A stretch of 64,000 nt of DNA from the NCBI GenBank assembly GCA_017794705.1, contig CP051235.1:2295010-2359009 (forward strand), read 5' to 3'. Positions 1-8,297 of this stretch are shown here, one piece after another. A program made the position numbers and the translations under genes. Every line of letters begins with the position of its first letter. Positions within the stretch are counted from its first letter, which is position 1. The notes beneath the pieces were generated by a model. That model was given only the letters and a program-made list of their open reading frames with translations. It searched no databases and was not told the DNA's origin. This DNA is from Devosia sp. GTDB taxonomy: Bacteria; Pseudomonadota; Alphaproteobacteria; Rhizobiales; Devosiaceae.

Positions 1-1
1 A

Positions 2-61
2 GCGGATGGGCCGGAAGTGCTGTCGGAACTGCCCCGGAATGCGAAGCTGATCAGCGGGTGA
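2..61 (+). CDS. possible C-terminal end of an unidentified gene
   Basis: Reading from base 2 gives about 19 open codons ending in TGA at 59-61, with a natural-looking composition (ADGPEVLSELPRNAKLISG). It would be the tail of a plus-strand gene starting left of the window and overlapping the 3' end of the LacI gene by 11 bases. The piece is too short to assign to a family and the reading frame could be chance. Confidence 0.3.
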   Translation, partial: ADGPEVLSELPRNAKLISG

Positions 62-1097
62 TCCAGTCTGTTTCGTGCAGGCGGCGCGGGCGGACAGAGT
101 CACGCACGATCAATTCAGCACGCAGCAAGACCTGCTTGTGTTGAGGCGTGCCACCCTCAAGCAGCTCAAGCAACAGGTCCATGGCGGCCTCGCCGACGTT
201 GAGGCGTGGCTGTTTCATTGTGGTCAATGACGGCGAGACGAAACTGGCGAAGGAGATGTCGTCAAACCCCATAACCGAGAAATCCTGGGGCAAGCTATAG
301 CCGCGGGCGGTCAGCGCGATGATGACGCCCAGTGCGGTAACGTCGTTGACGCAGAAGAATGCGGTGGGCAGGTGGTCACGCACAAACATGGTTTCGGCGG
401 CGCTGCGCCCGGCCTCGGTTGTCCCGTCTCCGGGCATGATGAATTGCGGATCGACGCTGATGCCGGCCGTGGAAAGGGCAGCGCGATACCCCTCCTCGCG
501 AAGAGAGTTGAGCTTGCGGTTCGGGGCGCTGCCGATGAAGGCGATGCGCCGGTGACCCTGGGCAATCAGATAGTCTGTGGCAGTGCGAGCCCCCTCGAAA
601 TTGTCGACGCCGACAAACGGGATGTCGGCGTTGGGCACGGGCTCGTTGACCGCAACCATGGGTGGCATGCGTTTGGGATCCTGATTGGCCGGCATGCCGA
701 GCGGCAGATGGCCCGTCAGCAGGATCAGCCCGTCGGCCTTGTTGGAGTTGATGAAGCTGAGATAGGAAGTCTCGCGCCCGGGGTCGTTGCGGGTATTGCC
801 GATCAGCACACCGTAGCCGCGTTTGGACGCTTCGGTCTCCAGTCCCACAAGGATGTTGGAAAAGTTCGGGTCACCCACGTCAGGCGCCAGAATCATGATC
901 ATGTTGGAACGGCGCATGCGCAGGCTGCGGGCCATGGCATTCGCGGTATATCCGGTCTGTGCGACAGCCTCGAGGACCTTGCGGCGGGTTGTATCAGCCA
1001 CCTTGGACGGGCTGTGCATGGCACGGCTCACCGTCGCGATGGAAACGCCGGCGAGCGTCGCAACATCCTCAATGGTGGCGTCTTTTAGCCTGTCCAA
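51..1097 (-). CDS. LacI-family transcriptional regulator of the adjacent CUT2 sugar operon
   Basis: 348 aa. Residues about 8-28 form the LacI helix-turn-helix (TIEDVATLAGVSIATVSRAM), followed by a hinge helix (ANAMARSLRM) and a periplasmic-binding-like effector domain to about residue 340. The start codon is TTG at 1097-1095, preceded by a GGGGA ribosome site, and the first residues match usual LacI N-termini. It is divergent from the ABC operon at 1283, and two LacI-type operators lie between them, so it most likely represses that operon and itself and is released by the imported sugar. The effector cannot be read from the sequence. Confidence 0.9.
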   Translation of the reverse strand: MDRLKDATIEDVATLAGVSIATVSRAMHSPSKVADTTRRKVLEAVAQTGYTANAMARSLRMRRSNMIMILAPDVGDPNFSNILVGLETEASKRGYGVLIGNTRNDPGRETSYLSFINSNKADGLILLTGHLPLGMPANQDPKRMPPMVAVNEPVPNADIPFVGVDNFEGARTATDYLIAQGHRRIAFIGSAPNRKLNSLREEGYRAALSTAGISVDPQFIMPGDGTTEAGRSAAETMFVRDHLPTAFFCVNDVTALGVIIALTARGYSLPQDFSVMGFDDISFASFVSPSLTTMKQPRLNVGEAAMDLLLELLEGGTPQHKQVLLRAELIVRDSVRPRRLHETDWITR

Positions 1098-1195
1098 GAT
1101 CCGTTCCCCGGCGCGCCTGGCAAGTTTGAACAGGAATGTCCGGCTTGTCTGGCATCACGATGAGTTATCCCCAGTCCAATGCATATTTCGGACAA

Positions 1196-1230
1196 TGTAA
1201 ACCTTTACATCGCCAATGAAAAGGTTTACA
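1196..1230. promoter_or_regulatory. tandem LacI-type operators
   Basis: TGTAAACCTTTACA (1196-1209) is an inverted repeat with two central bases. TGAAAAGGTTTACA (1217-1230) is nearly its reverse complement. Their centres are 21 bp apart, two helical turns, so two dimers would sit on the same DNA face. They resemble known LacI-family sites of the TGTAAACGTTTACA kind and lie between the divergent LacI gene and the ABC operon. Confidence 0.72.
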
Positions 1231-1282
1231 CGATCGAAAATCGGCAGGACGCGCATTCTGCCGAGGGGGAGGAAAACCGCGC

Positions 1283-2824
1283 ATGAGTGACCGCACAGCC
1301 GGAGCAGACAGCGTGCTTGCCGCCGAACGGGTTTCAAAATCCTTCGGCGAGGTGCCGGTGCTGTTCTCCGTGGACTTTGATGTCCGCGCAGGTGAGGTGC
1401 ATGCGCTGGTCGGCGAGAATGGTGCCGGCAAGTCCACCTTGATGAAAATCCTGTCCGGCCTGGAACAGCCGACGTCGGGCACGTTGCGGCTCGACGGTGA
1501 AGCGCAGGCCCTGCCGGCAGACGGCAAATCCGAGGCGCTGGGCATTGTCGTCATCCATCAGGAACTCAACCTTGCCGAACATCTCACGGTGTCCGAGAGC
1601 ATCTTTTTGGGGCGGGAACTGAGCCGGTACGGGTTCCTCGATCGCAAGGCGATGCGAACCGAAGCGCTACGCATCCTCGACCTGTTGCACGTGCAGATCG
1701 ATCCGGATGCCCGCATCGAGAGCTTGCCGGTCGCCGACAAGCAGATGGTCGAGATCGCCAAGGCGATCAGCCGGGATGCGCGCATTCTGGTCATGGACGA
1801 GCCGACCGCGGTTCTTTCTCAAACGGAATCCGAAGCCCTGTTCGAGCAGATCGAACGGTTGCGGGCCAAGGGTGTGGCCATCGTGTTCATCTCGCACAAG
1901 CTTGATGAAGTGAAGCGGCTGGCCGACCGGGTGACGGTGCTGCGCGACGGGCAATTGATTGCCACCGTAGATGCCGCCGATCTGACAGCAGACGCGATCG
2001 CCCAGATGATGGTGGGACGCGAATTGTCCAATCTCTACCCACCCAAGAAGGAGCCGGATGTCGATGCCCCTGTGGTGCTGTCCGTGCGCGGCCTGCGGGC
2101 GGGCAAGAGCAAACACGACATTTCCTTCGACCTGAAGCGTGGCGAAATCCTGGGGTTCTCCGGCCTGATCGGCTCCGGCCGCACCGCCGCACTCGAGGCG
2201 GTGGTGGGGCTCGAGCCAATGTTTGCCGGCGAAGTCAAATATGACGGGGTTCCGACCCGGTTCGCCAACATCAAGGCGGCTGTCCAGGCGGGCATTGTCT
2301 ACATGACCAAGGACCGCAAGGGCAAAGGGTTGCTGTTAAACACCGGTCTCACGCCCAACCTGACGCTCCTTACCTTGTGGGACCACGTCAAGGGCGGGTT
2401 TCTCAACCGGAACAGCGAAGAAGATGCCATGGACAAGTCGGTCCGGCGCTTTGACATCCGGGCCCGCGACGATTCGGTGAATGTGGGCCAGCTGTCTGGC
2501 GGCAATCAACAAAAGCTGCTTTTGGGCAAGGTCATGGAGGCCAATCCCCGTGTCATCATCATCGATGAGCCGACACGCGGTATCGACGTGGGCACCAAGC
2601 AGCAGATTTATCACATCGTCGCGGCGCTTGCCGCGGAAGGTGCATCCGTCATCGTCATTTCCTCGGAAATGCAGGAAATCATCGGCCTCTGCCATCGCGT
2701 CCTGGTGATGCGGGACGGCCGTATCACGGGCATGCTTGAGGGCACGGAAATCGCCGAGGGCGAGATCATGCGCTATGCGGCCGGACTAAAGGAGAATGAG
2801 GTCCATGACCGTCTCAGCGCATGA
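1283..2824 (+). CDS. CUT2-family sugar ABC transporter, double ATP-binding subunit (RbsA/MglA-like)
   Basis: 513 aa, the normal size for RbsA-type ATPases with two fused nucleotide-binding domains. Domain 1 has Walker A GENGAGKST (residues 44-52), the RbsA-type LPVADKQ signature near 148 and Walker B VMDEPT near 170. Domain 2 has a lysine-free Walker A-like GSGRTAALE, an intact LSGGNQQK signature and Walker B IIDEPTRGID. Degeneracy of the second Walker A is usual in this family. A GGGGGAGG ribosome site precedes the ATG. It is the first gene of an operon with the permease and binding protein and energises uptake of a monosaccharide or polyol. Confidence 0.93.
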   Translation: MSDRTAGADSVLAAERVSKSFGEVPVLFSVDFDVRAGEVHALVGENGAGKSTLMKILSGLEQPTSGTLRLDGEAQALPADGKSEALGIVVIHQELNLAEHLTVSESIFLGRELSRYGFLDRKAMRTEALRILDLLHVQIDPDARIESLPVADKQMVEIAKAISRDARILVMDEPTAVLSQTESEALFEQIERLRAKGVAIVFISHKLDEVKRLADRVTVLRDGQLIATVDAADLTADAIAQMMVGRELSNLYPPKKEPDVDAPVVLSVRGLRAGKSKHDISFDLKRGEILGFSGLIGSGRTAALEAVVGLEPMFAGEVKYDGVPTRFANIKAAVQAGIVYMTKDRKGKGLLLNTGLTPNLTLLTLWDHVKGGFLNRNSEEDAMDKSVRRFDIRARDDSVNVGQLSGGNQQKLLLGKVMEANPRVIIIDEPTRGIDVGTKQQIYHIVAALAAEGASVIVISSEMQEIIGLCHRVLVMRDGRITGMLEGTEIAEGEIMRYAAGLKENEVHDRLSA

Positions 2825-3830
2825 GGGCGAAAAGCCCAAGGCCCGATCACGATTCAAGCTGGATGTACGAACGCTCGGCCCTGCCGCCGCACTGATCCTG
2901 TTGTGCATCGTGGGATTTGCTCTCAATCCGGCGTTCCTGAGTGAAGGCAACGTGATCAATTTGCTGACCCGCTCAGCTTTCATCGGCATCATTGCGATCG
3001 GGGCGACTTTCGTCATTACCGCCGGTGGTATCGATCTTTCGGTTGGATCAATGGCCGCGGTCATCGCCGGTGTGATGATCATCGCCATGAACTCTGCAGT
3101 TGAGAGCATGGGTACGGGCGTGCCGACAATTTTGTTGGGGTGCGGACTAAGCCTCATTCTCGGGATCGGGGCCGGCTGGCTCAACGGGGTAATGACGACG
3201 CGCGGCAAGATTGAAGCCTTCATCGTCACGTTGGGCACGATGGGCATCTACCGCTCGCTGGTGACCTACTTTGCCAACGGCGGTACCCTTGCGCTCGATT
3301 TCGACATCCGAAACACCTATCGGCCCGTTTACTACGATAGTTTTTTCGGCCTACCGGTCCCGGTCTGGGTGTTTGCCGTGGTGGCGATTGCGGGATGGGT
3401 GCTTTTGAACCGGACCGCCTTTGGCCGGTACTGCATGGCGATCGGCTCGAATGAAGCGGTAGCACGATACTCGGCCATCAATGTCGACCGCGTCAAAACC
3501 ATGACCTATGTCATTCAGGGTCTGTGCGTCTCGCTTGCAACAATCATATATGTGCCGCGCCTTGGTTCGGCCTCTTCCACCACAGGCGTGCTGTGGGAAC
3601 TGGAGGCTATCGCGGCGGTGATCATCGGCGGCACGATTCTGAAGGGCGGCTACGGCCGCATCGGCGGAACCGTCATCGGAGCGCTGATCCTCACAGCCAT
3701 CGGCAACATCCTGAACCTGACCGACATTATCTCCAACTATCTGAATGGTGCGATGCAGGGCGTCATCATCATTGCAGCCGTTTGGCTCCAGCGCGGGGAC
3801 TTCTCGCGGTTCCGTCGGGCCAAGAAATGA
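2805..3830 (+). CDS. CUT2-family sugar ABC transporter permease (RbsC-like)
   Basis: Hydrophobic inner-membrane protein of 341 aa with roughly eight to ten membrane segments and the RbsC-type loop around GSNEAVARYSAINVDRVK. I chose ATG 2805 because the AAGGAG at 2789-2794 is correctly spaced for it but almost touches the ATG at 2796. The gene overlaps the end of the ATPase gene by 20 bases, implying translational coupling. It forms the channel of the importer with the ATPase before it and the binding protein after it. Confidence 0.92.
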   Translation: MTVSAHEGEKPKARSRFKLDVRTLGPAAALILLCIVGFALNPAFLSEGNVINLLTRSAFIGIIAIGATFVITAGGIDLSVGSMAAVIAGVMIIAMNSAVESMGTGVPTILLGCGLSLILGIGAGWLNGVMTTRGKIEAFIVTLGTMGIYRSLVTYFANGGTLALDFDIRNTYRPVYYDSFFGLPVPVWVFAVVAIAGWVLLNRTAFGRYCMAIGSNEAVARYSAINVDRVKTMTYVIQGLCVSLATIIYVPRLGSASSTTGVLWELEAIAAVIIGGTILKGGYGRIGGTVIGALILTAIGNILNLTDIISNYLNGAMQGVIIIAAVWLQRGDFSRFRRAKK

Positions 3831-3915
3831 AATTGCGGCACGGAGACTTTTCCGTGCCGCCAATCGGGTCCCGCATTTCGCGGACACCCAAACCACGTAG
3901 CAGGGAGGAATTGCT

Positions 3916-4872
3916 ATGAATTTGTCCAGAACTTTGGGTGCAGTTGCGCTCGGCGGTCTGATGGCCGTGTCGGGTGCCGCTGTAGCCCAGGACGAACAGA
4001 TTACCATCGGGGTCTCCATCCCCACGCCGACACATGCCTGGGCATCCGGCATGAACTGGCATGCCGAACAGGCAGCAGCACGGATCGAAGCGACTTACCC
4101 GAACATTGACATTGTTCTGGTCACCTCGCCGGATCCTTCAGCACAGGCCAGTGCGCTTGAAGACCTGGTGTCAGTGCATCAGATCGACGCTCTTGTCGTG
4201 CTGCCCTTTGAATCCGAGCCTCTGACTGATCCCGTTCTGAACGTAAAGAACTCGGGCGCTTTCATCACGGTTGTGGACCGCGGTCTCAGCCAGCCGGGAA
4301 TCGAAGACGTTTATGTGGCGGGCAACAACCCGCAGCTCGGCCAGGCTTCAGCAGAGTACTTCAAGACGCGTCTGGGTGATGGGGACAACATCGTTATCCT
4401 TCGTGGCATTCCGACGGTCATCGACACAGAGCGCTTTGATGCGTTCATGGCCGAGATTGAAGGCTCGGGGATCAACGTGCTGGATGACGAGCACGCCAAC
4501 TGGAACCGCGACGACGGTTTTGAGGTCATGCAGGATTTCCTGAGCCGTTTCCCTGATATCGACGGTGTGTGGGCCCAGGACGATGACATCGCCATCGGCG
4601 TTGTGGAAGCTCTGCGTCAGGCTGGCCGCGAGGATGAAATGTTCGTGGTTGGCGGTGCCGGCATGAAGGAAATCATTCGCGGAATCATGGATGGTGACGA
4701 ACTCATTCCGATCGACGTTCTCTATCCGCCTGCAATGATCGCAACTGCAATGGACGTCACGGTGCAGAAGTTCGTTTCCAACGGACCCGTGGAGGGTCGC
4801 TACATTCTTGGTGCTACGGTCGTGACACAGGAGAATGCTGCAAACTTCTACTTCCCGGATTCTCCGTTCTGA
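3916..4872 (+). CDS. CUT2 periplasmic sugar-binding protein (RbsB-like)
   Basis: 318 aa. A Sec signal peptide (hydrophobic core GAVALGGLMAVSGAAVA) probably ends at AVA-QD near residue 25. The rest is a type I periplasmic-binding fold with RbsB-like features (TIGVSIPTPTHAW, a DRG segment, GNNPQLGQ, and WAQDDDIAIG near the ligand cleft). It follows the permease by 85 bases with a GGGAGGAA ribosome site. Family membership is clear. The ligand (pentose, hexose, polyol or autoinducer-like molecule) is not decided by motifs alone. Confidence 0.92.
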   Translation: MNLSRTLGAVALGGLMAVSGAAVAQDEQITIGVSIPTPTHAWASGMNWHAEQAAARIEATYPNIDIVLVTSPDPSAQASALEDLVSVHQIDALVVLPFESEPLTDPVLNVKNSGAFITVVDRGLSQPGIEDVYVAGNNPQLGQASAEYFKTRLGDGDNIVILRGIPTVIDTERFDAFMAEIEGSGINVLDDEHANWNRDDGFEVMQDFLSRFPDIDGVWAQDDDIAIGVVEALRQAGREDEMFVVGGAGMKEIIRGIMDGDELIPIDVLYPPAMIATAMDVTVQKFVSNGPVEGRYILGATVVTQENAANFYFPDSPF

Positions 4873-4912
4873 TCCTTCCAACGGGCGCGGTTGCCGCTTT
4901 TTGATCAGAGAG

Positions 4913-4937
4913 AAGGCGCCCTTCGGGGCGCCTTTGT
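4913..4937 (+). terminator. stem-loop terminator/attenuator after the binding protein gene
   Basis: AAGGCGCCC (4913-4921), TTCG loop, GGGCGCCTT (4926-4934): a perfect 9-bp stem closed by a stable C(UUCG)G tetraloop and followed by a short T run. It lies 40 bases after the binding protein stop and before the SDR gene, so it may end the operon or lower expression of the SDR. Confidence 0.7.
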
Positions 4938-5016
4938 CCATTTGTAACATGTTAGCTCTGGACAGAAGTTTGGCGGTTGGGTCAATTGGTGCCCAATCCG
5001 GAATGAGGAGTTTTGC

Positions 5017-5757
5017 ATGGGACGGTTGAGCGGAAAGACCTGCCTGGTGACGGCGGCGGGGCAGGGGATTGGACGGGCGAGCGTCGGGGCCATGCGGGAC
5101 GAGGGCGCCGAGGTGTTTGCCACCGATGTGAACGCGGACCTTGTGGGTGATCTGGAAGCGGCTGGGTTTCAGAGTTTCAAGCTGGATGTGACCGACGTTG
5201 CCGACATCGAAGCGGCGGTCGCACGCACGGGCACGGTGGATGTGCTGTTCAACTGCGCGGGTTACGTCGGCAACGGCTCGATCCTTGATTGCGACGAAAA
5301 GCAGTGGGACTTTTCCTTCGACCTCAACGTCAAGGCGATGTACCGGATGATCAGGGCCTATCTGCCGGGCATGCTGGAGAAGGGTGGAGCTTCGATCATC
5401 AACATGTCCTCTGTCGCTTCCTCGGTTATCGCGGTGCCGAACCGGTTCGCCTATGGGGCCAGCAAGGCGGCGGTGATCGGGTTGACCAAATCGATTGCAG
5501 CGGACTTCATTCAGAAGGGCATTCGCTGCAACGCCATCTGTCCGGGCACGGTGGAATCGCCATCGCTGGAACAGCGGATGCGGGCGATGGGCGGAGACTA
5601 TGAAGCGGCCCGGGCCAGCTTTCTGGCGCGTCAACCGATGGGGCGGCTGGGCCAGCCCGAGGAAATCGCGGCACTGGCGGTTTATCTTGCTTCCGACGAT
5701 TCATCCCTGACGACCGGGGTGGCGCATGTGATCGACGGCGGCTGGACCAACACCTGA
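5017..5757 (+). CDS. SDR-family NAD(P)-dependent dehydrogenase, BDH2/DHRS6-like
   Basis: 246 aa classical short-chain dehydrogenase. The cofactor motif reads AAGQGIG (13-19) instead of TGxxxGIG, followed by FNCAG near 78-82, catalytic Ser132 (NMSSVASS), Tyr146 and Lys150 (YGASK), and CPGTVESPS near 175. The run IINMSSVASS and the AVIGLTKSIAADF segment closely match what I recall of human BDH2/DHRS6. Bacterial relatives include 2-keto-3-deoxy-L-fuconate dehydrogenases and 3-hydroxybutyrate dehydrogenases. It lies downstream of the CUT2 transporter behind a stem-loop and may oxidise the imported sugar or its 2-keto-3-deoxy acid. The substrate is inferred only from position. Confidence 0.85.
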   Translation: MGRLSGKTCLVTAAGQGIGRASVGAMRDEGAEVFATDVNADLVGDLEAAGFQSFKLDVTDVADIEAAVARTGTVDVLFNCAGYVGNGSILDCDEKQWDFSFDLNVKAMYRMIRAYLPGMLEKGGASIINMSSVASSVIAVPNRFAYGASKAAVIGLTKSIAADFIQKGIRCNAICPGTVESPSLEQRMRAMGGDYEAARASFLARQPMGRLGQPEEIAALAVYLASDDSSLTTGVAHVIDGGWTNT

Positions 5758-5916
5758 GCTGAAGGCAATGATTTTCCTGCGCTTTTTTGCACGATTAACG
5801 GCTGATTAAGTCTGTCCAAGAGTTTTGAGTGACATTTACCTCGCTTCATTGCGGGCGGGATTACACTTGTTCCCTAGGGTTTGTCTGGACGCAACAGACG
5901 CGACCGAGAACGGCTC

Positions 5917-6465
5917 ATGGGGGCAAAATTGCGGCATCTACCTGGTGCGAGATATTTCAGATTTGGCACATTGGCCCTGCTGCTGGCGGCAGCGCCGCTG
6001 GCGGGGTGCACCTCGTCCAGTATTGGCGGCGCCGGCGCAAGCGCGTTTGGCGGCAGCCGGCTGGAAGTGGCGGAACTGAGCAACCCGGGCGACTATACTG
6101 CCGAGGGAGCCTTGCGAGAGGCCAAGCAGCATTTCCGCAACAATGATTTCGGCTATTCGGCTGCGCTGTACAAGCGGGCCGTGGAACTGTCGCCGCGCAA
6201 TGCGGAAGCCTATGTGGGGCTCAGCGCCTCCTATGACCGGCTGGGGCGTTTCGACCTTTCCGACCGGGTTTATGCGGCGCTTTATGACATCACCGGCGAG
6301 ACGGCCCAGTATCATAACAATGTGGGCTATTCCTACATGTTGCGCGGCAACCTGCACCAGGCGCTGGCCAGCTTCCGGCGGGCGCAGGCGATCGATCCGG
6401 ACAATCTGGTGATTGCCAACAATATCCAGATCATAGCGAACGCGGCGGCCACCGCCCGCGCCTGA
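5917..6465 (+). CDS. TPR-repeat lipoprotein, TadD-like pilus assembly protein
   Basis: 182 aa from the ATG at 5917; an upstream in-frame TTG would add only 12 charged residues. A lipoprotein signal ends at LAG-C (LLLAAAPLAGCTSS), giving a lipidated Cys. The mature part has about three tetratricopeptide repeats, with signatures such as ALYKRAVELSPRNAEAYVGL, NNVGYSYMLRGNLHQAL and FRRAQAIDPDN. Next to CpaC and CpaB homologues this fits TadD, the outer-membrane pilotin-like lipoprotein of the Flp/Tad pilus. It is convergent with the other pilus genes and separated from them by a strong terminator. Confidence 0.8.
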   Translation: MGAKLRHLPGARYFRFGTLALLLAAAPLAGCTSSSIGGAGASAFGGSRLEVAELSNPGDYTAEGALREAKQHFRNNDFGYSAALYKRAVELSPRNAEAYVGLSASYDRLGRFDLSDRVYAALYDITGETAQYHNNVGYSYMLRGNLHQALASFRRAQAIDPDNLVIANNIQIIANAAATARA

Positions 6466-6486
6466 TCCGTTACAGAACTTCATACG

Positions 6487-6519
6487 AAAAGCCCGTGGTG
6501 ATGAACCACGGGCTTTTTT
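6487..6519. terminator. strong intrinsic terminator between convergent genes
   Basis: AAAAGCCCGTGGT (6487-6499), GATGA loop, ACCACGGGCTTTT (6505-6517), then further T residues. This 13-bp perfect stem has A-rich and T-rich flanks, so it can terminate transcription in both directions: the TPR gene from the left and the secretin/lipoprotein transcript from the right. Confidence 0.9.
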
Positions 6520-6557
6520 GCTTGTGCTGATGTGTCCAGCGCCGAAGGAGATCCCGG

Positions 6558-6806
6558 TTACGGGCTTGGGGGAGCGTCGCCCGGGGTCACCTGACCGTTC
6601 GATCCCAGATCCGACACGTCGTTCATGTTGTCTGACGAGGGGTTGGTTGTCTCGCGCGCGATGTTGGCCTTCACGGCATCACCGGCATGATAGGCGACAC
6701 GATCGGTCGTTTGCATATAGTCATACGAACAGCCTGCCAGCACGGCCGCGGCGGTGGCGGCCAGGGTCAGTCGCAGCAGGGCGGGGCGAAGCGGGGACAT
6801 GCTCAA
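6558..6806 (-). CDS. small lipoprotein of the cpa/tad pilus cluster
   Basis: 82 aa with a lipoprotein signal ending LAG-C (TAAAAVLAGCSYDY) and a short mature part containing VAYHAGDAVKANIARETTNPS. Small lipoproteins with a GDAVxxN motif occur in alphaproteobacterial pilus clusters, and this region resembles part of CpaD, but it is far shorter than CpaD. Its start overlaps the end of cpaC by four bases (ATGA), so it is translated from the same transcript. The role is unknown; a secretin-associated outer-membrane accessory is plausible. Confidence 0.7.
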   Translation of the reverse strand: MSMSPLRPALLRLTLAATAAAVLAGCSYDYMQTTDRVAYHAGDAVKANIARETTNPSSDNMNDVSDLGSNGQVTPGDAPPSP

Positions 6807-8215
6807 TTGTCCTCTCCCGTGTTCAGGTCGATGATGTAGCCGTAGGGGCCGATGATGCCGGCACCGGTGACGAAGCTGTCGATCATCGGCCGGGTGACTT
6901 CCATCTGGCCGAGGGCGAAGAACTCGAAATCATTGGCGACACGGGTCTGGTCGAGCGGGGTGGCGGGCACCTGACCGGGCACGCTGGGCTGGACCATGCG
7001 CGGGGTGACAATCACCACCAGTTCGGTGTCGTGCCGCTGATAGCTCGACGAGCGGAACAGCGAACCAAGGATCGGCACATCACCGAGCCAGGGCAGCTGG
7101 TTCTGGTTCATGGTCGTATCGTGCTGCAACAGGCCGGCGAGCGAGAAGCTCTGGCCGTCGCGCAGTTCGACGGTGGCGTCGAGGGTGCGGGTGTTGAACA
7201 CCGGATCGCCACCGGTGGTGAAGCCGCCGATACCGCTGACCTCCGGGGTCAGATGAATCTGGATGCGGTCATCGTCGAGCACCACCGGGGTGAACACGAG
7301 ACGCACGCCGAAATCCTTGTAGGTGATGGTGGAATTGCCGTTGCTGTCCGGTGTGCGGATCGGTACCTGGCCACCGGCGAGGAAGCTGGCATTGACGCCG
7401 GAAAGGGTCGTCAGGTTGGGCTCGGCGAGGGTGCGAACAAGGTTGCGGGCTTCGAGAGCGTTGATGGTTGCGCTGAGGTTTATGCCGGCGGCGCCAGAGA
7501 TCACGCTTGTGATGAAGGAGGAAAAGCTCTGGGCGCCTTCTGCCGGATTGTTGGGTCCGGAACTGATGGTGGTGGAAACCGGGCCGACGTTACCGCCCCA
7601 GCGTACGCCGAGTTCGCGGCCCGCATCACGCTGGGCTTCAAGGATGCGCACCTCAAGGTTGACCTGGCGGCCACCTGAAAGGGTGATGGTGTTGACGACG
7701 GCGGGGCTGCCGTACTGTTCAACGATTTCAAGCACTTTTTGCATGGAATAGTCGTCGGTGACGGTGCCGGAGAGGCGGACCCGGCCGTTGACGCTCGAAA
7801 CGCGCACATCGGAACTGGGCACCGCGGCGCGAATGGCATGGGCCATGTCGTCAGTATCAACGCCGACTTCGACGGCCAGCAGGCCGACAGGAACGCCTTC
7901 GCTCGAGTAAAGATTGACCGTGGTGGTGCCAAAACCCCGGCCGACAAGGTAGAGCGAGCGGTCCGTGATCGGCTGCGCGTCGGCGATTGTGGGGTCGGCG
8001 GAGACAATGCGACTGACAACATCGGAGAATTCGACGGTGATTGCCTGTGACACGGGCAAGTTGACCCGCAATACCGAAGTGGTGGCAATGTCATACTCGA
8101 CCGTCTGGGCCGAGGCCGGCAGAACCGTCAGCGAGGCCAGTGTCATAAACGCCAGCAGGCGGGCTATGCCGTTGAGCGCGCGACGGAAATCGAAATCGAG
8201 CATCTGAGTTGCCAT
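6803..8215 (-). CDS. cpaC: Flp/Tad pilus secretin CpaC (RcpA)
   Basis: 470 aa from the ATG at 8215, after which the natural N-terminus MATQMLDFDFRRAL leads into a signal peptide ending near ASAQ. The N-terminal third is the pilus-type secretin N-domain (a SDVVSRIVSADPTIADAQPI-like segment), then a BON-like region (VRLSGTVTD), and a C-terminal secretin domain with GGQVPI and ELVVIVTPRMVQP. It forms the outer-membrane channel for the pilus. It is transcribed after cpaB, with 82 bases between them, and overlaps the small lipoprotein gene. An extra 11 upstream codons are open but look non-coding. Confidence 0.93.
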   Translation of the reverse strand: MATQMLDFDFRRALNGIARLLAFMTLASLTVLPASAQTVEYDIATTSVLRVNLPVSQAITVEFSDVVSRIVSADPTIADAQPITDRSLYLVGRGFGTTTVNLYSSEGVPVGLLAVEVGVDTDDMAHAIRAAVPSSDVRVSSVNGRVRLSGTVTDDYSMQKVLEIVEQYGSPAVVNTITLSGGRQVNLEVRILEAQRDAGRELGVRWGGNVGPVSTTISSGPNNPAEGAQSFSSFITSVISGAAGINLSATINALEARNLVRTLAEPNLTTLSGVNASFLAGGQVPIRTPDSNGNSTITYKDFGVRLVFTPVVLDDDRIQIHLTPEVSGIGGFTTGGDPVFNTRTLDATVELRDGQSFSLAGLLQHDTTMNQNQLPWLGDVPILGSLFRSSSYQRHDTELVVIVTPRMVQPSVPGQVPATPLDQTRVANDFEFFALGQMEVTRPMIDSFVTGAGIIGPYGYIIDLNTGEDN

Positions 8216-8297
8216 TTTTCTTGTTGAGTGCCTGCTGAAGCGTAGCATTCGCGGGTCAACAGGCGCTTAACGGCGTTGAACCGGTCAATGCGTCGGC

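Noticed and set aside
34..956. Plus-strand frames opposite the LacI gene
   Set aside because: The minus frame has a full LacI helix-turn-helix and effector domain; the plus frames show no domain.
4348..5634. 428-residue open frame on the minus strand
   Set aside because: It runs antisense across the binding protein and SDR genes, both strongly supported by family motifs; the translation has no recognisable domain and is a high-GC shadow.
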